Positions 1-8,422 of a stretch of DNA of 55,301 bases are shown here, one piece after another (the first letter of the stretch is position 1; each line of letters opens with the position of its first letter). The translations under genes and the position numbers were made by a program. The notes under the pieces were generated by a model, which saw only the letters and a program-made list of their open reading frames with translations, ran no database searches and was not told where the DNA came from. Origin of the DNA: Actinomycetota bacterium (lineage in GTDB: Bacteria > Actinomycetota > Acidimicrobiia > Acidimicrobiales > Acidimicrobilacustridaceae); contig JACPNV010000099.1 of assembly GCA_016185305.1 (NCBI GenBank), forward strand, positions 1-55,301, given 5' to 3'.

Positions 1-423
1 CCACAGCGCCGCGAACAAGATGATCAAGATCCACCAGCCCAGCCGGGTCGGATGGACTTGAACGTTGAGCCAGGTACCGCGAATCGTGCCGACGAACCAC
101 CGCGCCACCATTGCTGCCGCCCAGGCGAACACGGCGAACGCGGCAGGGTTGAAGGCCCACGCAGTCACGAAGTCGCCCCGCGCGAAGGCCGTCGACGCTC
201 TCGTGAGGCCACAGGTCGGCGTCACGACGCCGATGGACCACGTTGGCATCAGGATCTGGCCAGGCGGCATGCCGAAGACGGCGAGCAGCGCCGCCACGGT
301 CAGCCCACCGAACGCGAGGCCCGTCATGGCCTTCATCGCGTCGTCGCGTCCGACCACGGCCGCGATGCCGAGACGGGAGAGCGGGGTCGGGGGAACGACG
401 GTTGGAGTCTTGAATCCAGGCAT
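1..423 (-). CDS. DUF2752 membrane protein (3' end beyond window)
   Basis: The frame is open from an ATG at 423 to the left edge, so the C-terminus is missing. Visible residues include two hydrophobic segments and PTCGLTRASTAFARGDF followed by AWAFNPAAF, the DUF2752 signature (Cys-Gly-Leu-Thr-Arg, then Arg-Gly-Asp-Phe). It is a clear paralogue of the DUF2752 gene at 11626-12111, which carries PTCGLTRGSTAIARGDF. It lies 76 bp downstream of the multicopper oxidase on the same strand, so co-transcription is plausible. The family has no assigned activity; members are small polytopic membrane proteins. The start is uncertain because the frame stays open upstream, with a Cys-rich stretch DCCPGCN just before the ATG. 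Confidence 0.75.
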   Translation of the reverse strand, partial: MPGFKTPTVVPPTPLSRLGIAAVVGRDDAMKAMTGLAFGGLTVAALLAVFGMPPGQILMPTWSIGVVTPTCGLTRASTAFARGDFVTAWAFNPAAFAVFAWAAAMVARWFVGTIRGTWLNVQVHPTRLGWWILIILFAALW

Positions 424-499
424 GGACTCGTTGCAGCCCGGGCAGCAGTCAGAACTCGGTGCGTCCCCACCATAGGACGCCGAAGCGGGCCGGGCAGGC

Positions 500-2146
500 T
501 CAGCGCACGTAGGACACGCTCGTGGCCATGCCTGACTCCAAGTGATAGGTGTTGTGGCAGTGCATCATCCACTGCCCGGGGTTGTCGGTCAGGAAGTCGA
601 CGCTGAGCGATTCGTTGGGGAGCACGTTGACGGTGTCCTTGCGCGCGCCGCCGTTGGGCGCGGCCATCGCGAACGTGTGGCCGTGGAGGTGGATGGGGTG
701 GAACATCGCCGTCTTGTTGTTGAACGTGAACCGCACCCGCTTGCCCTGCTCGACTTGGATGGGCGGGGCTTTCGGGAACGCTTGCCCGTTGATCCCCCAC
801 TCGTAGTTCATCATGTTGCCGGTCAAGTCGACCGGGACGGTCTGGTCGGGTTCGCCCTCGTAGCGCACCGAGCCCGCCGGGCGCAGGTCGCGGTAGTCGA
901 GCATCTTGCCGGTGAGCTCGGTCGGGGATGCGTCTGCGGCCGGGGCCGCAGACACCGGTGCGTCGGTCGTGCGCAGAACGGCAACCGCGGCGGCGTTCTT
1001 GCCCTCGGCCACCGCCACGATCGGCCAGCTTCCAGAACGAGCGTTCACCACGACGTCGTAGCGTTCGCCCATCCCGAGGATGAGCGTGTCGACCTCGATC
1101 GGCTCGATCGGGAACCCGTCGCTGTGCGTCACCGTCAACCGGTGCCCACCGACCGCGAGGCGGTAGGCCGTGTCCGAGCCGGCGTTGATGATGCGGAGAC
1201 GGACCCGGCCAGCGGGCGGCGCCGCGAAGGTCGGACGGTCGGCGGGGGGCTTGCCGTTGATGAGGTGCAGCGGGTAGGCGACGTCGCCGGCGTCACCGCC
1301 CAGCGCCTCGGACTTGAACTGTCCCATCGCGGCGCCGGCCGGCACGGTTGCACCAGGAGCAGGTTCCTGGGTCTGCATCGGGTAGGCGACAGGCCGAGCC
1401 GATCCCGCGCCCATCTCCATTCCCTCCATGCCGCCGCCTGCGCCCAAGCCCGACCCCCCGCTGTCACCACCGCCCGTGCCGCTCATGCTGCCCATCGATT
1501 TGAGCGATTGCATGACGTCATCGGGCACCATGCCGAACCCGTCGAGCCAGTCGTCGAGCACGAGCACGTACTCGGCGTCGTAGTTGCCGGGCTCGTTCGG
1601 GTCGTCGATGATCAGCGGCGCGTAGAGACCACGGTCGAGCTGCAAGCCGATGTGAGGGTGGAACCAGTAGGTGCCGGGATCTGGCAGGGCGAAACGGTAC
1701 GTGTACTGCTCGCCCGGCCCGACCTTCATCTGCGTGAGATCGCCGACGCCGTCCATGTCGTTGCGGAGGGCGAGGCCGTGCCAGTGGATGGTGGTCGCTT
1801 CGGGCAGGTTGTTGGTGAGCGGCACCTCGAGGATCTCTCCGGCCTTCGCCCGAAGTAGCGGGCTGCCGAGCTGGTCCGAGTAGGCCCAGGTCGAGACCGC
1901 CCGGCCCGCGAGGTCGACCGTGACCGGCATCGCGGTCAGTGCGGCGCGGACCACGTTGGCCGACGTCGAGGCCCGTTTTGCCTCGAGCTCGGCGACCGCG
2001 GTGTCGGCCGGACCGATGGTGGGGCGTGTCGTGGAGTCTGGGCCGGTCGCGCGTGTTGTGGTCGATCCGCAGGCGGCGAGTGTGAGGGTGCCGAGGGTGC
2101 CGCCGCCGAGCACGAGGAACTGGCGGCGCGTCAATGGAAGGGGCAT
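500..2146 (-). CDS. Tat-exported multicopper oxidase
   Basis: This is a periplasmic or cell-surface oxidase of 548 residues, expected to oxidise Cu(I) or organic substrates with reduction of O2. The N-terminus TRRQFLVLGGG...LTLAAC combines a twin-arginine motif with a lipobox-like Cys. Copper ligands are in the usual order: HWHG (about residue 121), WFHPH (about 161), HPIHLHGH (about 483) and HCHNTYHLESGM near the C-terminus, whose Met is a candidate axial type-1 ligand. A Met/Gly-rich insertion (about residues 215-262, with MEGMEMG) resembles the Met-rich segments of CueO-type cuprous oxidases. A good AGGAG Shine-Dalgarno lies 7 nt before the ATG. It is followed on the same strand by a DUF2752 gene. 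Identity as a multicopper oxidase is secure; the substrate is inferred. Confidence 0.95.
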   Translation of the reverse strand: MPLPLTRRQFLVLGGGTLGTLTLAACGSTTTRATGPDSTTRPTIGPADTAVAELEAKRASTSANVVRAALTAMPVTVDLAGRAVSTWAYSDQLGSPLLRAKAGEILEVPLTNNLPEATTIHWHGLALRNDMDGVGDLTQMKVGPGEQYTYRFALPDPGTYWFHPHIGLQLDRGLYAPLIIDDPNEPGNYDAEYVLVLDDWLDGFGMVPDDVMQSLKSMGSMSGTGGGDSGGSGLGAGGGMEGMEMGAGSARPVAYPMQTQEPAPGATVPAGAAMGQFKSEALGGDAGDVAYPLHLINGKPPADRPTFAAPPAGRVRLRIINAGSDTAYRLAVGGHRLTVTHSDGFPIEPIEVDTLILGMGERYDVVVNARSGSWPIVAVAEGKNAAAVAVLRTTDAPVSAAPAADASPTELTGKMLDYRDLRPAGSVRYEGEPDQTVPVDLTGNMMNYEWGINGQAFPKAPPIQVEQGKRVRFTFNNKTAMFHPIHLHGHTFAMAAPNGGARKDTVNVLPNESLSVDFLTDNPGQWMMHCHNTYHLESGMATSVSYVR

Positions 2147-2232
2147 TCACTTCTCCTGTCGGGGGGAACAGAGCCGAAGGTGCTCCTCGTTGAAACGGCG
2201 CCGCGCTGGCGATGGTTCCCTGGCTGTCTGGC

Positions 2233-2291
2233 GATGGGGAGCGCTCGGAGCGTCAGCGGAGCGGGCGTGGGGAGCGGCCCCCCAGGCAGCT
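2233..2291 (+). repeat. Dispersed intergenic repeat, copy 1
   Basis: This roughly 59-bp GC-rich element begins GATGGGGAGCGCTCGGAGCG and ends CCCCCCAGGCAGCT. It matches copy 2 (33483-33542, opposite orientation) with only a handful of mismatches, and its distal half matches copy 3 (54349-54381). It lies between the 3' end of the cyclase gene and the start of the multicopper oxidase, both on the minus strand. Confidence 0.8.
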
Positions 2292-2307
2292 TCCTAGCAG
2301 GCTTCGT

Positions 2308-3030
2308 TCAGCGCGGGAACCACCGCGCCGGATCGCTTTCGAATCGGTTCCTGCACGCCGTCGAGCAGAACCGGAGGGTGATGCCTCCCATCCGCAGCTC
2401 GGTGGCTTCGGTGGTGGGTGTGACCCGCATCCGGCAGACCGGGTCGACAGCAGAGCTCGAGTCGAGCTCGGGCGGCGAGACGTCCCACACCTCGACTGGG
2501 TCGGCCACGTTCCGGAGCTCTCGCGAGCCGAGCAACGTCGCGCACCAACCGAGCGAGATGGCCTCGTCGGCGATCACGCGCGAGGTCAGCATCTCGCCTG
2601 GTCTCGCCAGGGCCGCGACCCGAGCCGCGACGTTGACGGTCGTGCCGAAGAAGTCGCAGGCATGGGTGACCGCAGGACCGTGGTGCACGCCTGCTCGCAC
2701 GTGTGGGAAGTGGACCTCCTCGGCGGACGCCGTGAACACGCGCGCCACGAGGGCGAGCCCGTGCGCTGGCGTGTCGGACCGGCACATCACCGCGTCCCCC
2801 ATGCTCTTGACGAAGTCGTCGCTCGGTCCGAGATAGCGCCGCGCCAGGTCCATCAGGCGGATCGCAAGGTCAGCAGCGACGTCATCGCCGTGCGCCCAGG
2901 CGGCCGCGGTGTAGCCGGAGAGGTCGACGAAGCTGAACGTCGCAGAGATCGCTTGGCGCTGTTGGCTCGCAGCCATCGGTACAGTGTGCCGTTGCGGGTC
3001 GATCGTCGGCGCCTTGGCACCTGGTTCCAT
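2308..3030 (-). CDS. Class III nucleotide cyclase fused to YHS metal-binding domain
   Basis: The 240-residue protein has a class III adenylate/guanylate cyclase domain (about residues 28-185). Its motifs are FVDLSGYT (first metal Asp), KSMGDAVM (the second metal Asp lies in the GD pair) and FFGTTVNVAARVAALARPG. A C-terminal YHS domain follows (about 193-237) with Cys in DPVCRMRV and in FCSTACRNRFESDP. YHS domains bind transition metals and usually occur in copper P-type ATPases and copper chaperone-like proteins, so metal-responsive cyclase activity is an inference from the fusion. An ATG at 2976 (MAASQQRQ) is an alternative start; neither has a clear Shine-Dalgarno. The gene is divergent from ccdA at 3134. 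The YHS domain closely resembles the one on the ABC ATPase at 17308-18231. Confidence 0.9.
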   Translation of the reverse strand: MEPGAKAPTIDPQRHTVPMAASQQRQAISATFSFVDLSGYTAAAWAHGDDVAADLAIRLMDLARRYLGPSDDFVKSMGDAVMCRSDTPAHGLALVARVFTASAEEVHFPHVRAGVHHGPAVTHACDFFGTTVNVAARVAALARPGEMLTSRVIADEAISLGWCATLLGSRELRNVADPVEVWDVSPPELDSSSAVDPVCRMRVTPTTEATELRMGGITLRFCSTACRNRFESDPARWFPR

Positions 3031-3133
3031 CCCGCGTAGCCTGGTCGGGCGTGTTTGCGTCGACGCTATCGAGCCGGAGATACTACAGCGTGTCGTACAT
3101 GCGGCTTCACGTCGCCGATCGAGCCGGGTGCCG

Positions 3134-4048
3134 ATGAACGGTCTTGCCCTCGCCTATGTCTTCGGCTTGGGGATGGTCGCGGTGTTCAACCCGTGCGGGT
3201 TCGCCATGCTGCCCGCGTACGTCGGCTTCTTCCTGGCGACCGACGAAGACTTCGTGCCGTTCCACCGGCGGGTCGGTCGTGCGCTGTCGGTCGGCGCGTC
3301 CGTGACCGCTGGCTTCGTCGCCCTGTTCTTGGTGGTCGGTCTGGTCATCCAACTTGTCGCCGGGGGTTTCGTCAGCAAGCTGCCATGGGTGTCGATCGTG
3401 CTGGGGCTGGCCATGACGGTCCTCGGTGTCTCGATGCTCATGGGCCGCAAGGTCATGGTGCGGCTGCCCTTCAACCCCCGAGGGCCGAGCGATCAGCGCT
3501 ACCGGTCGATGTTCGGGTTCGGCGTGTCCTACGCCCTGGTGTCATGCGTCTGCACCATCCCGTTGTTCCTCGCGAGCGTGACGACGAGCCTCACGCGGGG
3601 AAACCTCGTCGTGGGCACGATGCACTTCGTGGCGTACGCCGCGGGTATGGGACTCGTGCTCATCGTGCTGGCGTTGTCGATCTCGCTCGCGCGCAACTCG
3701 ATCGTCGGCCGCATGCGCCGCGTGCTGCCTCATGTCGAGAGGCTGGCGGCGGGGCTGCTCGTGATCGCCGGCGTCTACGTCACGTACTACGGCTGGTACA
3801 GCCTGCGGGTCTACAACGGCGATACCAGCGTGGGCGGCCCGGCCGAGTTCGTGTACGGCCTCAGCGGGCAGATGAGCTCGTGGATCCAAGCGGTGGGGCC
3901 AGGCCGGATCGGCCTAGTCCTCGCGGGCATCGTCATCGCGTCCGCGGTTCTCGCCGTCGGGTACCGGTCGACCGAACCGCACGAGAGCGGCGCGGTCGGT
4001 TCGAGGCCCGAGGTGCGGCCGCCGGAGACTGCCGGGCATTCGACGTGA
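3134..4048 (+). CDS. ccdA: CcdA/DsbD-family thiol-disulfide transporter
   Basis: This polytopic membrane protein of 304 residues should move reducing equivalents from cytoplasmic thioredoxin to extracytoplasmic thioredoxin-like proteins. Near the N-terminus it has NPCGFAMLPAYVGFFL, the CcdA signature with one redox Cys. The partner Cys region is SCVCTIPLFLAS about 130 residues on. Several hydrophobic segments follow. The ATG at 3134 is chosen because the family begins at this point; an in-frame GTG at 3128 is possible and the Shine-Dalgarno is weak. The stop overlaps the GTG of the thioredoxin-like gene at 4045, so the two are translationally coupled and probably work as a pair. A second CcdA paralogue lies at 9552-10502. 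Confidence 0.92.
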   Translation: MNGLALAYVFGLGMVAVFNPCGFAMLPAYVGFFLATDEDFVPFHRRVGRALSVGASVTAGFVALFLVVGLVIQLVAGGFVSKLPWVSIVLGLAMTVLGVSMLMGRKVMVRLPFNPRGPSDQRYRSMFGFGVSYALVSCVCTIPLFLASVTTSLTRGNLVVGTMHFVAYAAGMGLVLIVLALSISLARNSIVGRMRRVLPHVERLAAGLLVIAGVYVTYYGWYSLRVYNGDTSVGGPAEFVYGLSGQMSSWIQAVGPGRIGLVLAGIVIASAVLAVGYRSTEPHESGAVGSRPEVRPPETAGHST

Positions 4049-4701
4049 CCACCGCGGGCCGGCGGCCCGGGGCCGTGCAGGTGCCGCGAGCCCGAGTCCG
4101 TGACGGCACTGCGGCGCCGCCCGAGCCGGTCGCTCTCGACGCCGGGATGCGTACGGGCCGGCGGCGCTGGACCATCGGCATGGCGGCGGTGATGGCCGTC
4201 GTCGTCGGGCTCTTGGGTCTGGCGGCTCGCGACGCCAAGCGTGGCGAGCGCCTGCCGCTGCGCCCTGCTCCGGCCTTCGACCTCGAGAGGCTCGACCAGC
4301 CCGGTGCTCGCCTGCAGCTCGCCGACCACCGCGGTCGGCCCCTGCTGATCAACTTCTGGGCGTCGTGGTGCCCGGCATGTCGCGAGGAGATGCCAGAGCT
4401 GCAGGCTGTGGCCCAGAAGTTCGGAGGTCGCCTTGACGTCATCGGGGTGAACATGTGGGACAGCCGGGCCGATGCCGTCGCGCTGCTCACCGAGCTGGGC
4501 GTCACCTACCCGACCGGCATCGATCCCGACGGCGGCGTCGTCCGCGACTACGGCGTCTCGCAGGTTCCGTCGACGATGTTCGTCACCGCCGACGGCCGGC
4601 TCGCGGCGCGCGCGAACGGCAAGCCGTCGCCGGTAGAGCTCCAAGAGATGCTGTCGACCTATCTGGCCCTGACACAACCGGCGCCGGGGCCCGCGTCCTG
4701 A
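4045..4701 (+). CDS. Membrane-anchored TlpA/ResA-like thioredoxin
   Basis: This 218-residue protein has one membrane anchor (about residues 46-63, MAAVMAVVVGLLGLAA) and an extracytoplasmic thioredoxin fold. The active site is FWASWCPACREEMPEL, with the cis-Pro region VSQVPSTMFV. TlpA/ResA proteins reduce disulfides in apocytochromes or metalloproteins outside the cytoplasm. The start is a GTG overlapping the ccdA stop (GTGA); an internal ATG at 4147 would give a shorter version that still keeps the anchor. Coupling to CcdA provides the electron donor. The precise client is unknown; the nearby copper oxidase is a reasonable guess. Confidence 0.9.
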   Translation: MTTAGRRPGAVQVPRARVRDGTAAPPEPVALDAGMRTGRRRWTIGMAAVMAVVVGLLGLAARDAKRGERLPLRPAPAFDLERLDQPGARLQLADHRGRPLLINFWASWCPACREEMPELQAVAQKFGGRLDVIGVNMWDSRADAVALLTELGVTYPTGIDPDGGVVRDYGVSQVPSTMFVTADGRLAARANGKPSPVELQEMLSTYLALTQPAPGPAS

Positions 4702-4902
4702 CCAGTCGTTGCGATGTGAGCAGAGCCGCCGCGAAGTAGGGTGAGCGCCAGTCAGCTCTCGCGTGTCGTCCGGCGGTGGCGTTGTGCGTGTCAGGTCGAG
4801 CGATCTAACACGGTCCTCATCGAATCCTCACCGGTTCCCGACGTCGCGATGCTCACGTGGACCCATGTGGTTGACGGTCTTCCAGACGACGGAGGCAATC
4901 TG

Positions 4903-7017
4903 ATGCGAACCGACCGGCCCCGCCCGGCACGAACGTGCGACATGCAACCGGCCCGGATGCGACGTCGAGCAGTGCTGGCCGTGTTGCTCATCACCGTCGC
5001 GGGCGTTCCCGTTCTTGCCAGCCAGGCGTCGGCTGCGCCGGTTCCGGTCGTGAACCCACCGGTGGGGGGCGGCCCGGTCGTCTCCCAGGCCTTCGAGACG
5101 ACCACGTTCGAGGTCGGCCCCATGGGATCCGGCAACGACTCGGCGAGCGGGTCGGGCCTCGTCCCCCGGCCGAGCGGCGCGTTCGGCCTCAAGTCGATCT
5201 CGTTCGATCTCGTCGACGAGCAGGGCAACAGCCTCGATCCGATGGCGGTCATGCTGCACCACTTCGTCATCGGTCGCGTCAACAGCCAGGACACCGCGTG
5301 CCCGGGCCACCGCGTCGGAGGCTTCCCGGTTGAACCGCTGGTCGGCACCGGCATGGAGCGGACCCCGATCGACTTCCAAGATCCCTACGCGTTGCTGGTC
5401 GGGGCGAGCGACACCTGGGGTGGTGTGTGGGAGTTCATGAACCAGACCGACCAGACGCTCCGGTTCAAGATCAAGTACACGATCGGTGTGCAGCCGGGCG
5501 CGAGCTCGCTCAACACGCGCGGCGTGACGCCCTATTGGGCTGGGGCCGTGGGGTGCCCGGGCACCAAGACCTGGGACGTTCCCGGCGATGGCGGCCCCGG
5601 TGGTGTCGCGACCCGCTCGTGGGACTGGACCATGCCAGCCGACGGCGTCATCGTCGGCATCGGCGGCCACATGCACGACGGCGGGATCGACATGGTGACC
5701 AAGCACGAGGACGGGACCGTCATCTGCACCAACACCGCCAACTACGACATGGGCATGCTCATGTCGATCGACCGGTGCCCGCTGCACGAGTCGGTCCAAG
5801 CCGGCGAGAAGCTGCGCGTGACGACGAGATATGACAACAGCCAGCCCCACAACGACGTGATGAGCGCGGCCGTCGTGTTCATCTGGTTCGGGACCCAGGG
5901 CACCGGCGTAGCCGACAACACGTACCGCCAAGTTCCCCCGGCCCGGCTGCTCGACACGCGGCAACCGGGCTCTGTGCCCATCGGGCCGCAGCAGACGGTG
6001 GCGGTGAAGGTCACCGGCGTTGCCGGTGTCCCGGATTCCAACGTCGATTCGGTCGTCGTCAACCTCACGGCGGTGAACCCGTCGCAGAACACCCACCTCA
6101 CCGCGTACCGATCCGGCTCGACGAGGCCCGGCTCGAGCAATGTCAATGCCGCCGCGGGCCAGACGGTGGCCAACCTGGCCATCGTTCCGGTGGGCTCGGG
6201 CGGCGAGATCACGATCTTCAACAACGCCGGCACGACGAACGCCATCGTCGACATCGAGGGCTGGTACGGATCGGCCGAGCCGGCTGGCGACCGCTTCAGC
6301 CCCGTGCCGCCGGCCCGGCTGCTCGACACGCGCAGCGCGGGTGGGGCCGTGGGACCAGGTGAGACGCGAACCATCCAAGTCGCCGGGGTTGCTGCTGCGC
6401 CGGCTTCGGGCGTCTCGGCCGCGCTGGTCAACCTGACCGCGACTGACGTCACCGGCGCCACCCACGTGGTGGCGTGGGCGACCGGCGAGACCATGCCGCC
6501 GACCAGCAACCTCAACGTGGTGGCCGGGCAGACAGCCGCCAACCTCGCGGTGGTTCCGGTTGGCGCCGACGGCTCGTTCACCGTGGTCAACAACAGCGCG
6601 TCGACCGAGCTCATCGTCGACCTCCAAGGGTGGTATGGCCCGACCGCGGCGAACCGGTACGGCTCGGTGTCGCCCGCCCGCGTCTTCGATTCCCGGTTCG
6701 GGATCGGTGGCCCGGCGTCGGTGCTCGGCCCCGGCTCGACGCGAACGGTCCAGGTCGCCGGGGTCGGCGATGTGCCGGCGACGGGGGCGCAGGCCGTCGT
6801 CGTCAACCTCACGGGTACGGGTGTCACCGGTGCGACGCACGTGGTCGCGTGGGCGACCGGGACCCCGATGCCGCCGACCAGCAACCTCAACCTCGAGGCG
6901 GGGCAGACCGCCGCCAACCTCGCGGTGGTGCCGGTTGGCGGCGACGGCAGCATCACGATCCGCAACCAGAGCGCGACCGATCAGGTGATCGTCGATGTGC
7001 AGGGCTGGTACGGGTAG
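4903..7017 (+). CDS. Secreted copper-monooxygenase-like protein with three C-terminal PPARLLDTR repeats
   Basis: The 704-residue protein begins at an ATG with GGAGG 7 nt upstream. A signal peptide (RRRAVLAVLLITVAGVPVLA...ASA, cleavage near residue 45) precedes a domain of about 290 residues. That domain has HHFVIG near its start and GIGGHMHDGG near its end. These His motifs resemble copper type II monooxygenase-like (PHM) folds and the SURNod19 family; the assignment is by pattern only. Three tandem units of about 115 residues follow, each opening with a PPARLLDTR-type motif (the third is SPARVFDSR), containing NLTA and SNLN, and closing with GWYG; the last ends the protein. Such repeats are frequent on surface proteins of Acidimicrobiia. 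With histidine ligands and copper genes around it, a copper-dependent or copper-binding role is plausible. Confidence 0.85.
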   Translation: MRTDRPRPARTCDMQPARMRRRAVLAVLLITVAGVPVLASQASAAPVPVVNPPVGGGPVVSQAFETTTFEVGPMGSGNDSASGSGLVPRPSGAFGLKSISFDLVDEQGNSLDPMAVMLHHFVIGRVNSQDTACPGHRVGGFPVEPLVGTGMERTPIDFQDPYALLVGASDTWGGVWEFMNQTDQTLRFKIKYTIGVQPGASSLNTRGVTPYWAGAVGCPGTKTWDVPGDGGPGGVATRSWDWTMPADGVIVGIGGHMHDGGIDMVTKHEDGTVICTNTANYDMGMLMSIDRCPLHESVQAGEKLRVTTRYDNSQPHNDVMSAAVVFIWFGTQGTGVADNTYRQVPPARLLDTRQPGSVPIGPQQTVAVKVTGVAGVPDSNVDSVVVNLTAVNPSQNTHLTAYRSGSTRPGSSNVNAAAGQTVANLAIVPVGSGGEITIFNNAGTTNAIVDIEGWYGSAEPAGDRFSPVPPARLLDTRSAGGAVGPGETRTIQVAGVAAAPASGVSAALVNLTATDVTGATHVVAWATGETMPPTSNLNVVAGQTAANLAVVPVGADGSFTVVNNSASTELIVDLQGWYGPTAANRYGSVSPARVFDSRFGIGGPASVLGPGSTRTVQVAGVGDVPATGAQAVVVNLTGTGVTGATHVVAWATGTPMPPTSNLNLEAGQTAANLAVVPVGGDGSITIRNQSATDQVIVDVQGWYG
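5921..7014 (+). repeat. Three tandem ~115-codon surface repeats
   Basis: Three consecutive coding units (about 5921-6270, 6292-6640 and 6656-7014) within the secreted protein each run from a PPARLLDTR-like motif to a terminal GWYG. Units 2 and 3 are closest, sharing GATHVVAWATG, MPPTSNLN and GQTAANLAVVPVG, which suggests duplication of one unit. Confidence 0.85.
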
Positions 7018-7057
7018 CACGGCAGCGAAGCGCAGAACGACCAGGTCACGGCGCGTT

Positions 7058-7085
7058 CGGTAGTTTTATCCGCGGTCCACTACCG
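7058..7085. promoter_or_regulatory. Inverted repeat upstream of the BlaI-linked operon
   Basis: CGGTAGT (7058-7064) and ACTACCG (7079-7085) form a perfect 7-bp inverted repeat with a 14-bp spacer, ending 10 bp before the ATG at 7096. The position suits an operator for the BlaI-like repressor encoded in the same operon. BlaI half-sites contain ACTAC/GTAGT, but usually in the opposite arrangement, so the assignment is tentative. Confidence 0.4.
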
Positions 7086-7095
7086 TCTGGCCCCG

Positions 7096-8019
7096 ATGGC
7101 AAAGGCATCTTCATCGAAAAAGGTGGCCCGGGTCGCCCGGGCTGGTACGGGCAAGCGCCGGGTCCGCGAACGGAAGAACCTCGCGTTCCCGATGGCGATC
7201 TTCGTGATACTCGTCCTGGGTTCGCTCGTGGTCGTCGTCGCAAGGTCAGCACGCCTCGACGCGGCATCCGCGTCCGAAGCACCGGCGGCGAACAAGGATC
7301 ACTGGCACGCCGCGTACGGCGTGTACGTCTGCGACCGCTTCTTGCCCCCGCTGGCAGACTCCATGAAGGCCAGCGCGACGGGCATCCACACCCACGCCGA
7401 CGGGCTGATCCACGTCGAGCCCACCAGCCCGGTAGGCGCCGGGGCGAACGCCCGCTTGAAGCTGTTCGCTGACCCGGCGGGGCTGAAGTTCGGCTCGGAC
7501 TCGTTCACGGCACCCGACGGCACCGCGTACACGAACGGCTACGACTGCAACGGGAAGCCGGCCAAGGTCTATGTCTACCGGTGGGCCAACGCGCAAGACC
7601 CGAGCGCCACTGCCGAGGTGTTCGACCGCGACCTGGGCAACGTGCGCTTCAAGGACAACGGTAGCGCGTACACCATCGCGGTCGTTCCAGAAGGGACCGA
7701 GGTCCCCCGGCCCGACAGCGTGCCGCAGCTCGCCGAGGCGCTCGGGGGCGGGGCCGCGGGCGAGTCGCCCACCGCGGGCCTTCCCCCGAACCTGTCGGTC
7801 CCCGCCGGCGCCGAATCCGCCCCGGCTTCCCTCGTCGACCCGGCGTCCCCAGTCAACCCGGCAGCGCCCGTCAACCCGGCGTCCCCCGTCGACCCGGCGT
7901 CCCCCGTCGACCCGGCGTCCCCCGTCAACCCGGCGGCGCCGTCACAGCCGTCCACGCCGGCGGTGCCCGACCCCGCGGCCCCGGCGCCCAACGCGGGGGT
8001 CGTGCCCGGGCAGCCATAG
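7096..8019 (+). CDS. Membrane-anchored extracytoplasmic protein of unknown function
   Basis: This is 307 residues with a basic N-terminus, one transmembrane anchor (about residues 30-50, AIFVILVLGSLVVVVA) and an outside domain. The domain contains DHWHAAYGVYVCDRFLPP and GIHTHADGLIHVEP, two His-rich motifs that could bind metal, plus two Cys. The tail is Pro-rich, with six copies of a VDPASP/VNPAAP hexapeptide. No function is recognised; the His motifs are recalled from other actinobacterial exported proteins of unknown role. No Shine-Dalgarno is visible, and a TACCGT at 7082 would fit a leaderless transcript. It precedes blaI by 14 nt, so the two probably share a transcript. Confidence 0.75.
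   Translation: MAKASSSKKVARVARAGTGKRRVRERKNLAFPMAIFVILVLGSLVVVVARSARLDAASASEAPAANKDHWHAAYGVYVCDRFLPPLADSMKASATGIHTHADGLIHVEPTSPVGAGANARLKLFADPAGLKFGSDSFTAPDGTAYTNGYDCNGKPAKVYVYRWANAQDPSATAEVFDRDLGNVRFKDNGSAYTIAVVPEGTEVPRPDSVPQLAEALGGGAAGESPTAGLPPNLSVPAGAESAPASLVDPASPVNPAAPVNPASPVDPASPVDPASPVNPAAPSQPSTPAVPDPAAPAPNAGVVPGQP
7834..7941 (+). repeat. Six 18-bp coding repeats (V-D/N-P-A-S/A-P)
   Basis: An 18-bp unit is repeated six times in frame inside the preceding gene, encoding VDPASP or VNPAAP variants. It looks like a wall-spanning or flexible Pro-rich spacer. Such arrays often vary in copy number between strains. Confidence 0.85.
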
Positions 8020-8033
8020 GAGAGGAGGAGACG

Positions 8034-8420
8034 ATGGCCAAGGCTGGAACCGGCGAGCTCGAAGCCGCAGTCATGGATGTGCTGTGGTCGTCCTCCGGTT
8101 GGATGACGGCGGGCGAGGTCCACGATCGTCTCTCCTCGGATCGGCACCTCGCCTACAACACCGTGATGACGATCCTGGTTCGCCTGTGGAACAAGGGGCG
8201 TGTCCATCGCCAGCGCGACGGGCGCGCCTTCGCCTACCAAGCCCGGGTGTCGCGCGAAGAGTGGGCCGCCACACGAATGGACGAGGTTCTCGACGAGGTC
8301 GACGACCGGCCTGCGGTTCTGAACCTGCTCCTCGCCAAGATGACCAGAGCCGACCGCGACCAGCTCCGGCGGCTGCTGTCGGAGAGGTCGCCGCGAACGA
8401 AACCAGGGCGAGCCCGCTAA
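8034..8420 (+). CDS. BlaI/MecI/CopY-family transcriptional repressor
   Basis: The 128-residue winged-helix protein matches BlaI/MecI/CopY: ELEAAVMDVLW at the start, TAGEVHDRL, then the recognition region LAYNTVMTILVRLWNKG and the wing GRAFAYQA. The C-terminal dimerisation helices are shorter than in MecI. A strong Shine-Dalgarno (GAGAGGAGGAGACG) precedes the ATG. The M56 protease gene starts 2 nt after its stop, the usual pairing in which the protease inactivates the repressor. In actinobacteria such pairs control beta-lactam or redox/copper stress genes; here the copper neighbours make the latter plausible. Confidence 0.93.
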   Translation: MAKAGTGELEAAVMDVLWSSSGWMTAGEVHDRLSSDRHLAYNTVMTILVRLWNKGRVHRQRDGRAFAYQARVSREEWAATRMDEVLDEVDDRPAVLNLLLAKMTRADRDQLRRLLSERSPRTKPGRAR

Positions 8421-8422
8421 GG

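Noticed and set aside
52..606. Plus-strand open frames at the left edge
   Set aside because: Antisense to the truncated DUF2752 gene and the oxidase 3' end; low-complexity Arg/His-rich products.
4828..7020. Open frame of 730 codons on the minus strand
   Set aside because: Antisense to the secreted repeat protein; its apparent periodicity is only the mirror of the coding repeats.
7834..7941. Short regular repeats as a CRISPR array
   Set aside because: The units are contiguous 18-bp coding repeats without spacers, in frame with a Pro-rich tail.
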